DNA of 64,000 nt from Amyloporia xantha. Its lineage: Eukaryota > Basidiomycota > Agaricomycetes > Polyporales > Adustoporiaceae. Of the stretch, positions 37,778 through 49,394 are shown piece by piece (within the stretch, counting starts at the first letter, position 1; the number at the start of each line of letters is the position of its first letter). The notes under the pieces were generated by a model that was not told where the DNA came from, did not search any database, and saw only the letters and a list, made by a program, of their open reading frames with translations. The position numbers and the translations under genes were made by a program. The stretch is from the NCBI GenBank assembly GCA_036971615.1, contig JAYKKR010000015.1, positions 620,001-684,000 of the forward strand, given 5' to 3'.

Positions 37778-39870
37778 ATGGTCTGTGCGAAGTGCTACTA
37801 CTCTGGAACTCACGAGCTTATGACAGGTTGTCTTCGCACAGGTGGTCTGCCAATATTTCTTGCGTGGTCAGTGCAAGTTCGGAAACCAATGTAGGAACGA
37901 GCACCCAAGGGACGGGCAGAGCCAAAGTGCTTTCGGAAGTTCGTCGCCGGCTACGCTGTATTCTCATCCTCCTTCCTAAATAAAACTCACAGACCGATCA
38001 TGGAATACATCGAATAGTGCCCCGCAGGGGGCACAGAGCACACATTTATTCACGTTCGCCCCTTCTCTCCCCATCTACCCGCAGACCATGAACTCACCGC
38101 GCTATCGCATTTTTCCTCTCCAGCCTTGAGACTATGACAAGGGATTTGGATTCCAAGCTCGACAAGCCAGTGTGGCCGCTAGCCTCTTACGGTCCTGCCA
38201 AATATCAACCAAATATCATACCCAACCTCGATGAATCACCGGAAGAGCTGCGCACGAGAGCATTCCTCTCAGCAAAAGCTGGGAATCTGGATGAATACGT
38301 GAGTTGCGTACGCATTTGGTGACTGCAGCATGATAGCTCAACAGTCTATGGTCAGTTGAGATATGAGGGAGAAAGGATCGCCTTAGCAGAGCGCGCCTTC
38401 AGCAGCGCGCGGTCGGATATTCAGCAGGTGTACGCTCAAGCCATGCGCAATATGGAGGCCCAAGTTCTAACAAGTACCCCTGGCGCCGGCGGGTCCACTT
38501 CGGGTGCTGCATCGGGTTCTGCATTCGGAAGCCCTGCGACGACTTCTGCCTTCGGGCAGCCCTCAGGCGCGTTTGGCTCAGGAAACGCGACGCAGTCGGC
38601 ATTTGGTAGCCGTCCGTCAGCGTTTGGCGGAGGAGCGACGACATCTGCATTTGGACAGCCATCCTTCGGGCAAACTGCGTTTGGGCAGCCTGCACAGGGC
38701 ACGTCTGCGTTCGGCCAGCCCGCTCAGGGCACGTCTGCCTTTGGCCAACCGGCGCAGACAACCTCTGCATTCGGACAGCCGGCACAGGGCACATCGGCTT
38801 TTGGCCAACCTGCGCAGGGCACGTCCGCTTTTGGGCAGCCGGCACAGGGTGCTACCTCCGCGTTCGGACAACCTGCACAAGGCCCTACGACCTCAGCGTT
38901 TGGACAGCCAGCGCAGGGTGCTACCACGTCTGCGTTTGGACAGGCTGCGCAGAGCACACCTGCATTTGGCCAGACAGGATTTGGACAATCCTCTCTAATC
39001 AAACCAGCCACAGGAGCGTTCGGCTCGCCAACCTCAGGTGGATTTGGGGCCTTCGCCAATCCACCTGCCGGTGGAAGCGGCACAGGCGGTGGAGGAGGAG
39101 CCTTCTCCGCGTTTGCGGGTCAACAAACGTCTGCATTCGGACTTGCAGCAGCAGCGAAGCCGCCAGGCGGGTCTGTCTTTGGGCAGCCGTCATTAGGGAG
39201 CACGACGCCTGCGAGTTCTCCGTCAGCGTTTGGAAACACGACCGCCGCTCCAGCGTTCGGAGCGCCTTCTGCGTTCGGGGCGCTCGCTAACGCCAACACG
39301 GGCACGACGTCAGCCTTTGGCGCACCCTCGACACCGTCAGCTTTCGGTACACCAGTACAACCAGCCACATCAGCTTTTGGTACCCCTGCCACAGGTCCGA
39401 CAACTTCGGCCTTTGCCTCGCAGCCCGCGACCTCGGCCTTTGGTTCACCTGCGGGTGGTACCAGTGCCTTTAATTCACCCAGAAATCCGTCAGAGTCTGC
39501 GTTCGGTACTCCCTCACAACCGACATCGGCATTTGCGTCGACCACTCCAGCCCAGCAGCCAGTTTCTGCATTTACTTCGTCGACGCCACAACAACCTCTA
39601 TCCGCATTCGCCTCGCCGGCGACACCACCCGTCTCTGCAACCGATACTCCTGTACAGCCACCCAGCGCGCCGAAAGCAGTTTCTAGCAAGCCTGACTTTG
39701 CGACTGCGCGGATAAGGGTGAAGGCTAAGATAGGGCTGGACAAGTACGATGCGCTACTGCCTGACAACTATATCGAGCTTCTACCACCAACAGTGCTGGA
39801 AGCTTTCATGAGCGACAGTTTCGAGTGGGGGAAGATACCTGAATTTGTGCCGCCAAAGGAGCTGCGGTAA
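37778..39870 (+). CDS. NUP42: Nucleoporin NUP42 (CCCH zinc finger plus FG repeats)
   Basis: Cytoplasmic-face nucleoporin that helps mRNA export by binding GLE1 near the DEAD-box helicase DBP5. Proposed exons are 37778..37780 (ATG only), 37842..37957, 38124..38298 and 38356..39870, giving 602 residues. Residues 1-22 form a CCCH finger, MVVCQYFLRGQCKFGNQCRN then EH, with spacing C-x7-C-x5-C-x3-H. Then come DKPVWPLASYGPAKYQP and LDESPEELRTRAFLSAKAGN, about 300 residues of SAFG-type FG repeats, and a C-terminal block ending FEWGKIPEFVPPKELR that fits the GLE1-binding tail. No in-frame ATG exists before the finger, so the start must be spliced; the 61-nt intron after the ATG has a weak GTCTGT donor. 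The third exon junction (GTATTC donor, 166-nt intron) is also inferred. Confidence 0.82.
38670..38960 (+). repeat. 30-33-bp coding tandem repeats of the NUP42 FG domain
   Basis: About nine imperfect tandem copies encode TSAFGQPAQG, with occasional Ala/Pro/Thr insertions (units of 30-33 bp). Units differ mostly at third codon positions, so the repetition is held by protein selection rather than by very recent duplication. The opposite strand is open by chance over the same stretch. Confidence 0.85.
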
Positions 39871-40397
39871 TAAAAATTGTGATGTAATAGTATGATCCTT
39901 TCTTGTGTAACGGACTCGATACAGCTCATTATTTAATTTGTAGCATCATTTTTCTTCACGCCTTTATAGTACATGTTACCGACCGTATGTATATTACCAA
40001 CGGAATTCCATCATGGACATGATCCATGAATTACAGTCTGTCAAGAAGGGCGTGCAGAGCACTCATGGTGCCATCCAAGCCACCGAGCGTAATCAAATGC
40101 CAGCAATCACAGAACGCAGTCGCATCAGTCACTAGTCCGAACTCGGTCCTTGACGGTCTCCTGTTGCTTCAGATCGACAGCCCTACAGATGTCAGGCATG
40201 TTCCAAGAAGCAAGGTATTTTCGAACAACGACGAATAAGTGTCATCAACGCAACGGGTACCATCCACTTGATTTGGGCGATCTGCCAAGACAAGGTTGTC
40301 TATCCGCGGAGGTCACGACAAAGAGCGAGAAGCTCTCCGTCACAGCTGTGGACACGCCGATCAGCCCATCAAAGATTTCCCTGCTCATGTGAGGCAC
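39871..40397. other. Intergenic, convergent 3' ends of NUP42 and the F-box/NTase gene
   Basis: 527 bp. The part next to NUP42 is AT-rich and likely 3' UTR. No coding family or RNA gene was recognised. Confidence 0.45.
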
Positions 40398-41621
40398 TCA
40401 CAACGTTGTGTCCTCCAATTGCAGTGTTTGCCTCCTCTCGTCCAGCGTGACCTTGTCCTTGAGTACACCCTTGAGCGCATCCATCACCCACTCATCCCGC
40501 AACACATACGAAAATCTCAGCAACGGTGACTGCAGGCAGTCGAACATCATAAGCAACACGCCGTTCTGAGACCAGCTCACCAGCCAATTCGTCAGCGCGA
40601 CGGGGTCGTGTGTCATTCTCGGCGTGCTCGTATTAGCTGGGGGCGGAGGCTCGACACCCGTGGTATCGAGCGGGATGACCCAGCTCCCGCCATCGTCAAT
40701 CCAGCGCATCCCGATACGCCAACTCGGCTCGTCCAACGGCAAGCGCTGGATCATCTTGTACCCGCGCAAGGCATACTTTTTCACGCCCTCGACGCGTCGA
40801 CGATTGCGCCCGAGGAACGAGGAGCTAACGAGGGAGCGCTTCTTCTCAAGGGTCTCGAGCGGGAAGAGACAGTAGGCTTTCTCGTAGCTGATCACATTCA
40901 TGACGCATGCTGGGCGTAGCGTCTGAGCGTGCCCCGCAACAACGTCGAGCGAGACACGGTGGACTTACTGGAATGGAAGCCTAGGATGACTGCCATAGGC
41001 CCCGTCTCCTGCGCGACGATGACCTGCACCCTAAGCTCCGGCCGGTTACGCTGCCGCTTCGCGAACGTAAAGACACACGCTACTCCCGGGATTCGGTATG
41101 CATCTCCCTGGTACATGGCGTCCGGGTCCGCGACCATGCTCTCAAAGCTGCCGTGGGCAGAAAACTCCGGCCGGACGAACTCGTAGCCTATGCTCATGAG
41201 CCACCTCCCCACCTCGCGGCGGTGGCGCATGTACACGTATAGATCCAAATCGGAATCGGGAAACAGCTGCTTGCTGAAGAACTGCAGCGCGATCGAGCCA
41301 GAGATGAGGGTTGCCGTGCGCGCCTGAAGAGAGCGGAAGGCGAGCGGGTCTGGGAAGAAGCGTTTGAGGAGGCGATTGATGTTGAATCCGGAGGGAATAA
41401 ACATCTTGACGGCAATATACGCGGAGCGGCATGTCATGCTCAAGCGTACGAGTGTAGCAGGAGAGCAGCAGGCGAATATGACATCTGTGATGAGATCGAT
41501 GTGGACGACGCTGTCCGTAAAGACAGGCTGTATACACGAGTCAGGTAGACTGTTAAGGACAGACCACAAATAATGATGCTCAACTTACCTTTGTACGTGT
41601 GGTAGTTATATCCTCAGACAT
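40398..41621 (-). CDS. F-box-like protein with a nucleotidyltransferase-like domain
   Basis: Function unknown; the pattern is one I associate with multi-copy Agaricomycete proteins. Exons are 41621..41589, 41527..40969 and 40909..40398, giving 367 residues. After MSEDITTTRTK comes an F-box-like helix set, VVHIDLITDVIFACCSPATL with VRLSMTCRSAY. The next domain has LISGSIALQFFSKQLFPDSD followed by LDLYVYM, which satisfies the polymerase-beta-type nucleotidyltransferase motif GS...DxD. GVACVFTFAKRQRN, VQVIVAQETGPM and the conserved FHSTCVMNVISYEKAYCLFP follow across the second splice. Splicing restores STCVMNV, so the exon join is firm. The final codon region contains a donor-like GTGAGT overlapping the stop, so a further small 3' exon cannot be excluded. 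No signal peptide or membrane helix is present. Confidence 0.75.
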
Positions 41622-41808
41622 CACAGAGGATATGGTGAACCGATAGATGTGGATTTGAACCGGTTACCTGGCATCATATGCCTAGATTACCTATTTATCA
41701 ATTACAGAAAGAGAGTTTGGGAGGAGCCTGAATCTGTTGGGGAAAGGAAAGTTCAAGAATGTCAGATACAGGTCTCCTGAGGGGCTCTGCTTCTTATTCG
41801 CACTGCTC

Positions 41809-42415
41809 GAGAACGTCCTGTCGGTGGGGAGTCTGGTTCGCCGAACATGTTCGGCGGACACGTTCGGCGAACCGTGCCTGGCGCTGTGACAGTGTGATGT
41901 GAGGCCACATGGACTATATCTCCCTAAATTGGTAGGTCAAAGCGGGTGGCGCGGCGGGCCCGGGCAGGAGCAGGAGCACGCACTGGCCCGCATTTGGTGA
42001 CTGATCCCCGTCGGCGACTGGCGCAAGGGGCGCATTCCTCTTATAGCAATCCCGTCGCTTTCATTGTCAAGAGCCTGGGGCTCACCGTGGCTAATTCAGA
42101 TGAAACATGTTACCTCTACTTAGGCAACTTCATACCTGGTATATACAAAAGGAATCCTCTGTCACACTAGCTTCATGTGTGGACACTGCTGTGGACAGCA
42201 GTGGGCCTCGACAGAGTCGACATACCCCCCGCTTGGCCCGTGGCCGCTGGTGGGCCAACGCTCAGCCACAATGGCGGGCTGATACCTATTTTGGAAACTG
42301 CGACGGCCAATAAGCGCTCGCGAGTACTGGTAGTCACAGCTGTGTCACCGTGTGACGTTCCATGTTCGGTGTTCGGTGTCCGGCGAACGAACCTCCCCGT
42401 GGACAGGACATTCTG
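41809..42415 (+). mobile_element. Non-autonomous TIR element, copy A (607 bp), 8-bp TSD
   Basis: The ends are imperfect inverted repeats: GAGAACGTCCTGTCGG at left, and the complement of CAGAATGTCCTGTCC at right. They are flanked by the direct repeat CACTGCTC (41801..41808 and 42416..42423). Just inside the left end lie the palindromic words GGTTCGCCGAAC and GTTCGGCGAACC (41835..41846, 41862..41873), with related words inside the right end. It has no credible transposase frame. A second copy in opposite orientation lies at 57602..58196 with a different 8-bp duplication, which establishes the element's ends. An 8-bp duplication fits a hAT-like origin. Confidence 0.85.
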
Positions 42416-42423
42416 CACTGCTC

Positions 42424-45281
42424 CCGGTCAAATTCGACGCGTCGCGTGACAGGCGCGTGTCGTCACACACACAAGTGACTTTGGAGTGACAGAGCGCGAA
42501 ATGGCGGGTCGTCTTAATCCTCACACAGGATGATCAAGTTTTGAGTTTCTACTTCATCCTTGTCAATGGTATTGTGCGTATGGCTTCTAGTATGTCAGTC
42601 AAGCTGTCGGGAAGTAACGAGCCGTCGCAACTTCACTGGACCCACTTTCCTATGCAATCACGAGAGAGACGAAGCGTCTAAGAGCTAGTGACCAGCGTGA
42701 TGATCACTGACACTTCCTCCCAGGTTGTTTGCTATAGGTATCGAAGAGATGGTCGTATCTGCCTTATTGAGTGTATACGGTTCACAAGTGAGTTGATTAT
42801 CTTATCCTCTGCTTTCTTCCGCAGCTCTACAGGGTTATGACGATGTGCTCATCTATTTTCCTTGTGATTTCGCCTAGATTACATGAGAAACCAAGAATCA
42901 GTTAGTATCTCTCCACTACTCAGGAGTATCAGGAGGTAGGAGGGAGATATGTGGGAACGCTTCGTACTGACCATGGACTATCTGTATAACGCGAACAGCA
43001 TCAAAGTGATGGAGACACAGGTATTTTAGCCTTTTGTTCTGGTACGTCGGCGTTCAAGCCTCTCCGATACACGAGACGTTCGCATCTCGCTGACCGTATA
43101 CTGAACGTTCCTGTATGCCCAGAATATACCGCCTGTCAAACATTCCTAGCGTGATCGTATAATCACTTGAGTCGTGTGCGTCTCTTTGGATACCGCTGAC
43201 TACGGACCCCAGAAGCAACCTTATCACGTCGAGACTTTATCACCACCGAAATCTCTGCTATTCTTTCTAGTACATGTGAACATTGTTAAAAACATTCAGG
43301 GTATGCTAAATGATCCTCCTGAGGCTGGCTTGTTCGACTATTACCTGTAGGTAGGTGATCGCAATTTTCCAAGCCTGAAGAATGCCAGTAACCGCATTGA
43401 AAGATGTGCATTGTAGGACCTATTTTTGAATATCAGCATGCTATAGCAGAATGGCTGGCAGGATGTGTCTCAACGGAAGCAGCCTTGCAAGTATGTGCTT
43501 CTGAGAGCACTTCCACACGGTTGCCGGTTTCATAATTCAGACATGTTCGTGTCATGAAAGGCATTGACAGACCACTTATTCCCGTGCGCTTTCCCTTCCA
43601 AAACTGTGATATTGACCTTCACTTACACGACTTGGTATGGCTGCATGATAACGACATCTGAACATTGTCAAGCAAGTTAGGGTATGCGAGTAACCGTTGC
43701 ATTTAGCCCGTATCGAGCTTCTATATCATCTTTAGAGAATGTGGTAAGGTCATGGTATTTCTGTAGATTGTTTCCACCAGCATGCACCGACATGCATGGT
43801 TGGATTGTAGGCTATCCTCAAGAGAATTAGTCAAAACGACTCGCCAGGAGAATTGCCCGCAAACGCACGACGAGGAACAAGAGGTAATCGAATGACGCTA
43901 TCATGTGGCAGAACAGCGTTTCAGAATGAAAATATGTGCATCCACTTATTGCAAAGGGCAAAGGGCCACTATCGTGACGGCGATTGCTGATCCACTGCAT
44001 ACAAAGACCGCTAGTCCTCTTGGCACGTTCATCTCAAACTACGTCCCCTTACATAACCTGTACCTCTGAGGCTCTGACTGCTTCATCCTTGCACGCATTT
44101 TGCTGACTTTAGTTACCCAGTGCGGCCGCTCTAACGCCGCCCTGTTCTCCATCTGTGTCGATCAACATCTTCTTCACTTCTCAGAAGTTATACAGTGCCA
44201 AGCCATTCCGAGAACGGAACTGTCACTTCAGCCGCCGAGAATATGGCTCAGAAGTCAACGAGACACGACCAGTCGTACGCGAATTATCTGCGATGGCAAG
44301 CGAAATACATGCTCTCTTGACGTGACATTGGGGCTTTTTACTCCCACCTATAAGTTTTTCTGAGACGGGTCAGGTGTTAGTTACCTTCATATGCGTCATC
44401 ATATGCATTTTCACCGAGCGACAAGCTAAGACAGCTGCAGGCTGTGCAGTGTGATCAGGTGCGAAACTCCAGTGAGTCTCCGAAATTTTTGGACTCGGGG
44501 TTTCCCATGAGGTGAGCATCATGACGTTATTTGAACACTGAATAGGCGAGAAGTAATCTTCCTTCTGGAAGAATGAGAGAGAGTCTGCTAGGACTTGCCT
44601 CGCACGGCTTCCAAGTTCCAACTGCATGTCCTCCCACTGAACTTGCGCTGAACAGGCCCGATCGCGGAAATCACGTGGAAACATACGGTGTTCCGGTGAT
44701 CACTGACGATGAGCTCGCCGAAGATAAGCGATGGTTGTCTGATACGAAGTCTTCACAGGTCGCTTGCGCGGAATAGCGGACCGCCAGAACCAACCACTAC
44801 CAAAGGATGCATGTACGCCTGTAACCTCCATTCGAGTTTTACGCACGACTTTGAGGCCAGTTCAAACCAATAAGAGCATTAGTAGATATTTAGAAACCTG
44901 AATCTCTTCATGAGTCGCATTCTGAGAGGACGTGCGGGGACGAACTGATCTCTATCCCCGTGGCCGGAACGGCGTGCCGCCGATTCATATGCTACTAACC
45001 TTCGTCCGATGGAGCCGTCAGCCTAGGCTGCAGTTGAGTCACTATATCATCTCATGTATGTCTCATGTTGATTCATTCACACCGCTGTATTCGCCCGCTG
45101 TAGTGTGCATCACCCACGAGACGACCTCCAGGCGACCGCGGCCTCTGACGTTTCGATGTTCAGAAGCTGTAAATTTTATTCATTGACGCTCTCGATAGTA
45201 TAATAGAACATAATCTCTGCTGCTGGCGACTCCCCGCTTTCAACCGCCCTTCTTGGTTTCAATACCACAAACGGCGCCATT
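42424..45281. other. Gene-poor region (about 2.9 kb)
   Basis: The largest stretch without a gene in this window. It begins at the right target duplication of TIR element A. Frames are short and have no family motif or plausible splice series. No tRNA, rRNA or tandem array was found. Composition is close to AT/GC balance with scattered AT-rich segments. It may hold regulatory DNA, decayed repeats or a long non-coding RNA gene, but nothing specific can be supported from the sequence. Confidence 0.45.
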
Positions 45282-47251
45282 ATGCCGTCTGCAGGTTATT
45301 TGATTTATTGCGGCGTTATGCCCCTCATTAAAACGTATGTGTGCTTGCATATTCCACACACAGGTCCCACTCTAATTCATGATGTTTCTAGGTACATTGG
45401 CATCTTCATCGGGTATTTTCTCGCCAGGAGAGGCTTGTTCTCCAAAGAGGCCTCAAAAGGCGCTTCACAAATCAGTATGAACGTATCATTGCCTGCGCTC
45501 ATTTTCGCGAATGTCGTCCCAGCGTTTACCTCGTCGAATGTCTCTGCCCTGGGCCCCCTGTTCCTGACGGCTTTCTCTTATCAAATAATGGGCTTTTCAT
45601 TTGGACTGCTGATCCGAGAGTTCTTCTATATACCTCGCAACTTCTGGCAAGGCATTGTCATTTTGTGCGGAATGAGCAATTGGGGAAATCTGCGTTAGTA
45701 TTTGTGAGACGCAATCTGGCAACCCGCGGATATATGCATGCTGATGCACTTCTCAGCAAATGCTATTGTATCATCCATCATGCAACAGAAACCGTTCAAT
45801 CCCGCAACTGACCCCGCTTGTGCGTGCCTTCTTAGTATGCATTTTGTAATGGCATAGCTCACCTTGATGATCTATATAGTGGGCGTGTCTTTTGTGTCCA
45901 TTTTCATTGTCTCGTATCATCTGGTTTTTTGGGTGGGTGGTGCCGCTCGGTCGCTTTCCTGGGACTATTTACCTGGCGTCCCCCAAGGACGGGAGGCCGA
46001 GCGTCATTTTACGTGGAAAGAGAAGCCAATTGGAGGGCTGATTGCACGCTATATATTGCGTATCGACACAAGTAATGAATCCGCCCCGAGTAGCGAGAAG
46101 ACGGAAGTAGAATCAATATCGGAGAAAACACCAGAGAAAACCGAAGATGTCGAGGCACAAGCAGATATGGCGGTGCAACCGACGGTGGAAGATCTCGCAT
46201 ACGACAACGATCCCGATATCCAACTTGCCCGACGGACATCTCGTCTATCGGTCACGTCGCATCGTTCACGACGTCCCTCCACAGCGCATGGAGTCTCATC
46301 GTCGCAGCCGCCTGTCCCTCCTCCGTTGCAATCAGAGCATCCGGATCTTTCTGATGCACAACCTCCTCCACCCTTCCTTGCTCGCTTGCAACATACATTG
46401 CGCCCTCTTTCCGCTGCTGTTACTCCGATCACCTGCTCGCTTGCGCTTGCTCTCCCCATAGCGTTGATCGTCGACCTGAAAGCCTTATTCGTGAATGTTC
46501 AAGATCAAGGGGGTCCGTACCTTCATGGTCCGGATGGGAACCCGCCGTTGGCTTTTATCATGGACACAGGTAATTGATCATTCGACCTACAACATTCTTT
46601 GCAGAATTTGATTTCGTATGACAGCTACATTCCTGGGCGGTATTTGCGTGCCGCTGTCGCTGATCATCCTTGGTGGATCTTTCGCGCGGATTTCAATTCC
46701 GCGACCGCTGTCTCGTTTGCCTCTATTGGCGATGTTTGCCGCGATGGCAGCTAAGATGATAGTGCTACCGGTTATCGGCGTCTTCATGATTCAGGCCATG
46801 GTGAAGGGTGGCTTGATTGACCGTAATGCTCTAGCGGAGAGGTTTGTTGCCATGTTCCTGAGCGGCACACCTGCAGCAGTCAAGTGAGTATTTGAATTTT
46901 GGTGTTCGTGCCGTCAGCTAAATGTTTTGTGCCTTTTCGCAGCCAACTTATTGTATCGTCCTTATATTCACCTGATGGGACTGCGGATACGCTTTCGGTA
47001 CGTCGTCCATTTTGATTTCAGGTTTTGAATCTGACCGTTGCCTTGACAGGCGTTCCTGTTCGTGCAATGTGAGTGATCCGTCCTGCACATCACTGTTCCG
47101 TTTGCGTCCATTTATGCTCACGAACTTCGCCTCAGACGTCTCGATGTTCTTCTCTTCTGCGTATGTATTTCCTCCTCATCATTCCATTAACATCTCTCAT
47201 CACAGTCATCATGACAGTGCTTTGACGGCTGTGGCGTTGCTTTTGCTTTGA
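45282..47251 (+). CDS. Auxin-efflux-carrier family transporter (PIN-like, Mem_trans)
   Basis: Polytopic membrane transporter of the AEC family; fungal members are ER or plasma-membrane proteins of unknown substrate. Exons are 45282..45334, 45392..45693, 45757..45819, 45880..46569, 46625..46883, 46943..46997, 47050..47068, 47136..47160 and 47218..47251, giving 499 residues. The N-terminal membrane half has FIGYFLARRGLFSKEASKGA, VSLPALIFANVVPAFTSSNV, then GIVILCGMSNWGNLPNAIVS and DPALGVSFVSIFIVSYHLVF. A Ser/Glu-rich hydrophilic loop (about 195-300) separates it from a C-terminal membrane half with FLGGICVPLSLIILGGSFAR, SGTPAAVNQLIVSSLYSPDG and the end SAALTAVALLLL. The last three exons are only 19, 25 and 34 nt. 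Every splice restores a family block. Confidence 0.88.
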
Positions 47252-47547
47252 TGACTTATATTGACACGAGTATCACGTTGGCAACGACCTCACTGTATTC
47301 ATAGACTTATCCTGTTTTCTCTCCACATAAGCCTCACTATATCTCGGTGTGTCCGCATTACCGCGCTATCATTTGAATATTCTCTGTCATTCAGTTCGTT
47401 GGCCCCTCATAGAGACGAGTTCGTAGACACATAGTACCCTTTCGTGTCCCTCAGTCCCCCATAGATAGAGGTCAATAACCATCGAGCCAGTCGTTGTAAC
47501 GGTATCATGTAGCGCATGAAACTCTCGCTGGCAAAGAGCACGGCTAT

Positions 47548-47583
47548 GTATGAATCGTATATACGGTATGAATCATATATACG
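47548..47583. repeat. Tandem duplication of an 18-bp unit
   Basis: Two adjacent copies of GTATGAATCGTATATACG that differ by one base (G/A). It lies in the 921-bp region 47252..48172 between the convergent AEC transporter and short-chain dehydrogenase genes, in which no gene was recognised. Confidence 0.8.
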
Positions 47584-48172
47584 GCTAGGAAGCTGGCCAA
47601 TTGCACGGTGTCGGTAAGGACTTATTTTTTCATCGAGCCACCATCGACTAATAGGCCATGGCTGTTCAGCGGTTGCCAAGGAGGTGAAATATGGATAACT
47701 GCATACGTTTCAAGCAGCTGAACCACGATGGTCACGCAGCGCCGCAATGGACATTGCGGCGGGTGGTGAGAAGAATCTGTCAATCGAGTCCTATTTTCAG
47801 CCGCTTCTCGCTGACTTGTCATCGCCAATAGCATGGAATGATCTTCTCGACCCAATTTATGCCTGACATTGGTGCCAATGTTCTGGGCGAAACAGATCGA
47901 TAAGATGCATTCTAGGGCGTAATATCATGTGCATGAGCGTTTCGTGTCGAATGATCATATGTGTATGCGCGATGGAGGGCGGTCCTCTTCGAAGCAATCA
48001 AATGTGGACTTTCGTGTGTTTTATTAGTAATGATTACAGGACATCAGTGTCTCCGCGAGGAACCACCCATGGCCTTGCTATGTATATGTACGTAAATTAC
48101 TAGTGAATGAATAATGTTATGAGTTCTAAGGGGTTTGAGAATGGTATGACGCGAGCCACGATCGAATGTGCC

Positions 48173-49394
48173 TTAATTCTCCGGATCAAAATCAAGCTCC
48201 TTCGCCACATCTTCCCAGTCGTCCAATTCTTGTAGCAGCCTCCCGCAGTGCGCCCTTGTGTGCGCATACGTTACGTTTCCCAACATGAGATATAGTGGCA
48301 TGTTGCGCCCCTTTGCTCGACCTTCACCCCGGACGACATCCACGAGCACCTCCATTGCCTTTGTCGGATCACCTTGCGCCAGCTTCGAGGTGGCCTTGAA
48401 TCTGTCCATGCCCCCGTCGCGCAGCTGATCGTAGTCGGGTATGTGGTGATTTGACGTGTAAGGCACGTTGTGTACGTTTTCTGTCCGGAATGCACCCGGT
48501 GCGCAGATCATGACGCGGACCCCGAATTGTGCGAGTTCACAGGCATATGTTTCGCCGAGAGCTGGCAGACGGATATCCGTAAGACTGGATGATGACAATT
48601 ACGTCGAGACGTCAACGCACCATGAATTGCCGCCTTTGACGCGACATAGAAGCCTGCCACCTGTTCCATAACAATTGAGTCAACAATGTGAAATTACGAC
48701 ACGATTCTGGGCGAACTCACGGGTGTATCGGCTTTCCAGACGGAGCGACTGCCCATCATGACGACGGTGCCAGATCTCCGTTCCCGCATCTGTGGGAGGA
48801 CGGCATTTGTGACGTTGATAACGCCAAAGACGTTTGTTTGAAACTGCTTCAGAGCAGCTGTCGCCCTGAAAATGGCAGGAAGATAAATCGGGCGTGACAG
48901 AAGAAGGCAGAAACAAGCCGCACCCTCCCTCTTCCAATAACGACTTCAAGCCGTAGCCTGCGTTATTGACGAGTACGTCAATACGGCCCCAAACAGCCGT
49001 GGCCTCGGCTACTGCACTCTGGATGTTCTCCAAGGTATCGCACACATCCAAGACGATGATACGCAGGCGTGTTCGATCGCCTTCTGGCAGAGTGAAGCTC
49101 TCGAGGTTGCGTACTGTTGCGATAACGTAGTCGCCTCGAGCGAGTACAGACGACACCAGGCGCTTGCCGAAACCGGAGGACGTTCCTGAACAGCGCATTA
49201 GCATGCGTGTAGTTAAGGAGGATATGAGGATATTGGAGACAAAAATAGGCCTTCCCTCTGTAGTTTATTACAGGACGCCCAGCAATTAGGGCGCGACGGA
49301 ATATTGAACCACAGAGAGAAGCCCAGGCGCTATGTATTGAAATGATCGACGTACCGGTGATGAACCAAACTTTACGTTGGGCTTCGAGTGACAT
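48173..49394 (-). CDS. Short-chain dehydrogenase/reductase
   Basis: NAD(P)-dependent oxidoreductase of the classical SDR family. Exons are 49394..49355, 49185..48924, 48865..48721, 48660..48621 and 48561..48173, giving 291 residues. The cofactor loop is ITGTSSGFGKRLV (TGxxxGxG), spread across the first splice. DVLVNNAGYG is the NNAG motif, SGTVVMMGS supplies the catalytic Ser region, and VAGFYVASKAAIH is the YxxxK active site. The tail (PGAFRTENVHNVP onward) is like fungal SDRs related to ketoreductases of unknown substrate. The first intron is longer than average (169 nt). No membrane segment or targeting signal is seen. Substrate cannot be predicted. Confidence 0.88.

Noticed and set aside
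38670..38960. CRISPR-like regularly spaced repeats
   Set aside because: The repeats are contiguous coding units without unique spacers, and the organism is a fungus.
38399..39193. Long open frames antisense to NUP42
   Set aside because: The FG-repeat coding sequence has few stops in any frame; the antisense proteins are compositional shadows.
41630..41700. tRNA-like segment on the minus strand (GGTTCAAATCC)
   Set aside because: The T-loop-like word is present but the T stem does not pair and no acceptor or anticodon stems can be built around it.
42424..45281. Hidden multi-exon gene in the long gene-free interval
   Set aside because: Short frames could not be connected by reasonable splice sites into anything resembling a known family.
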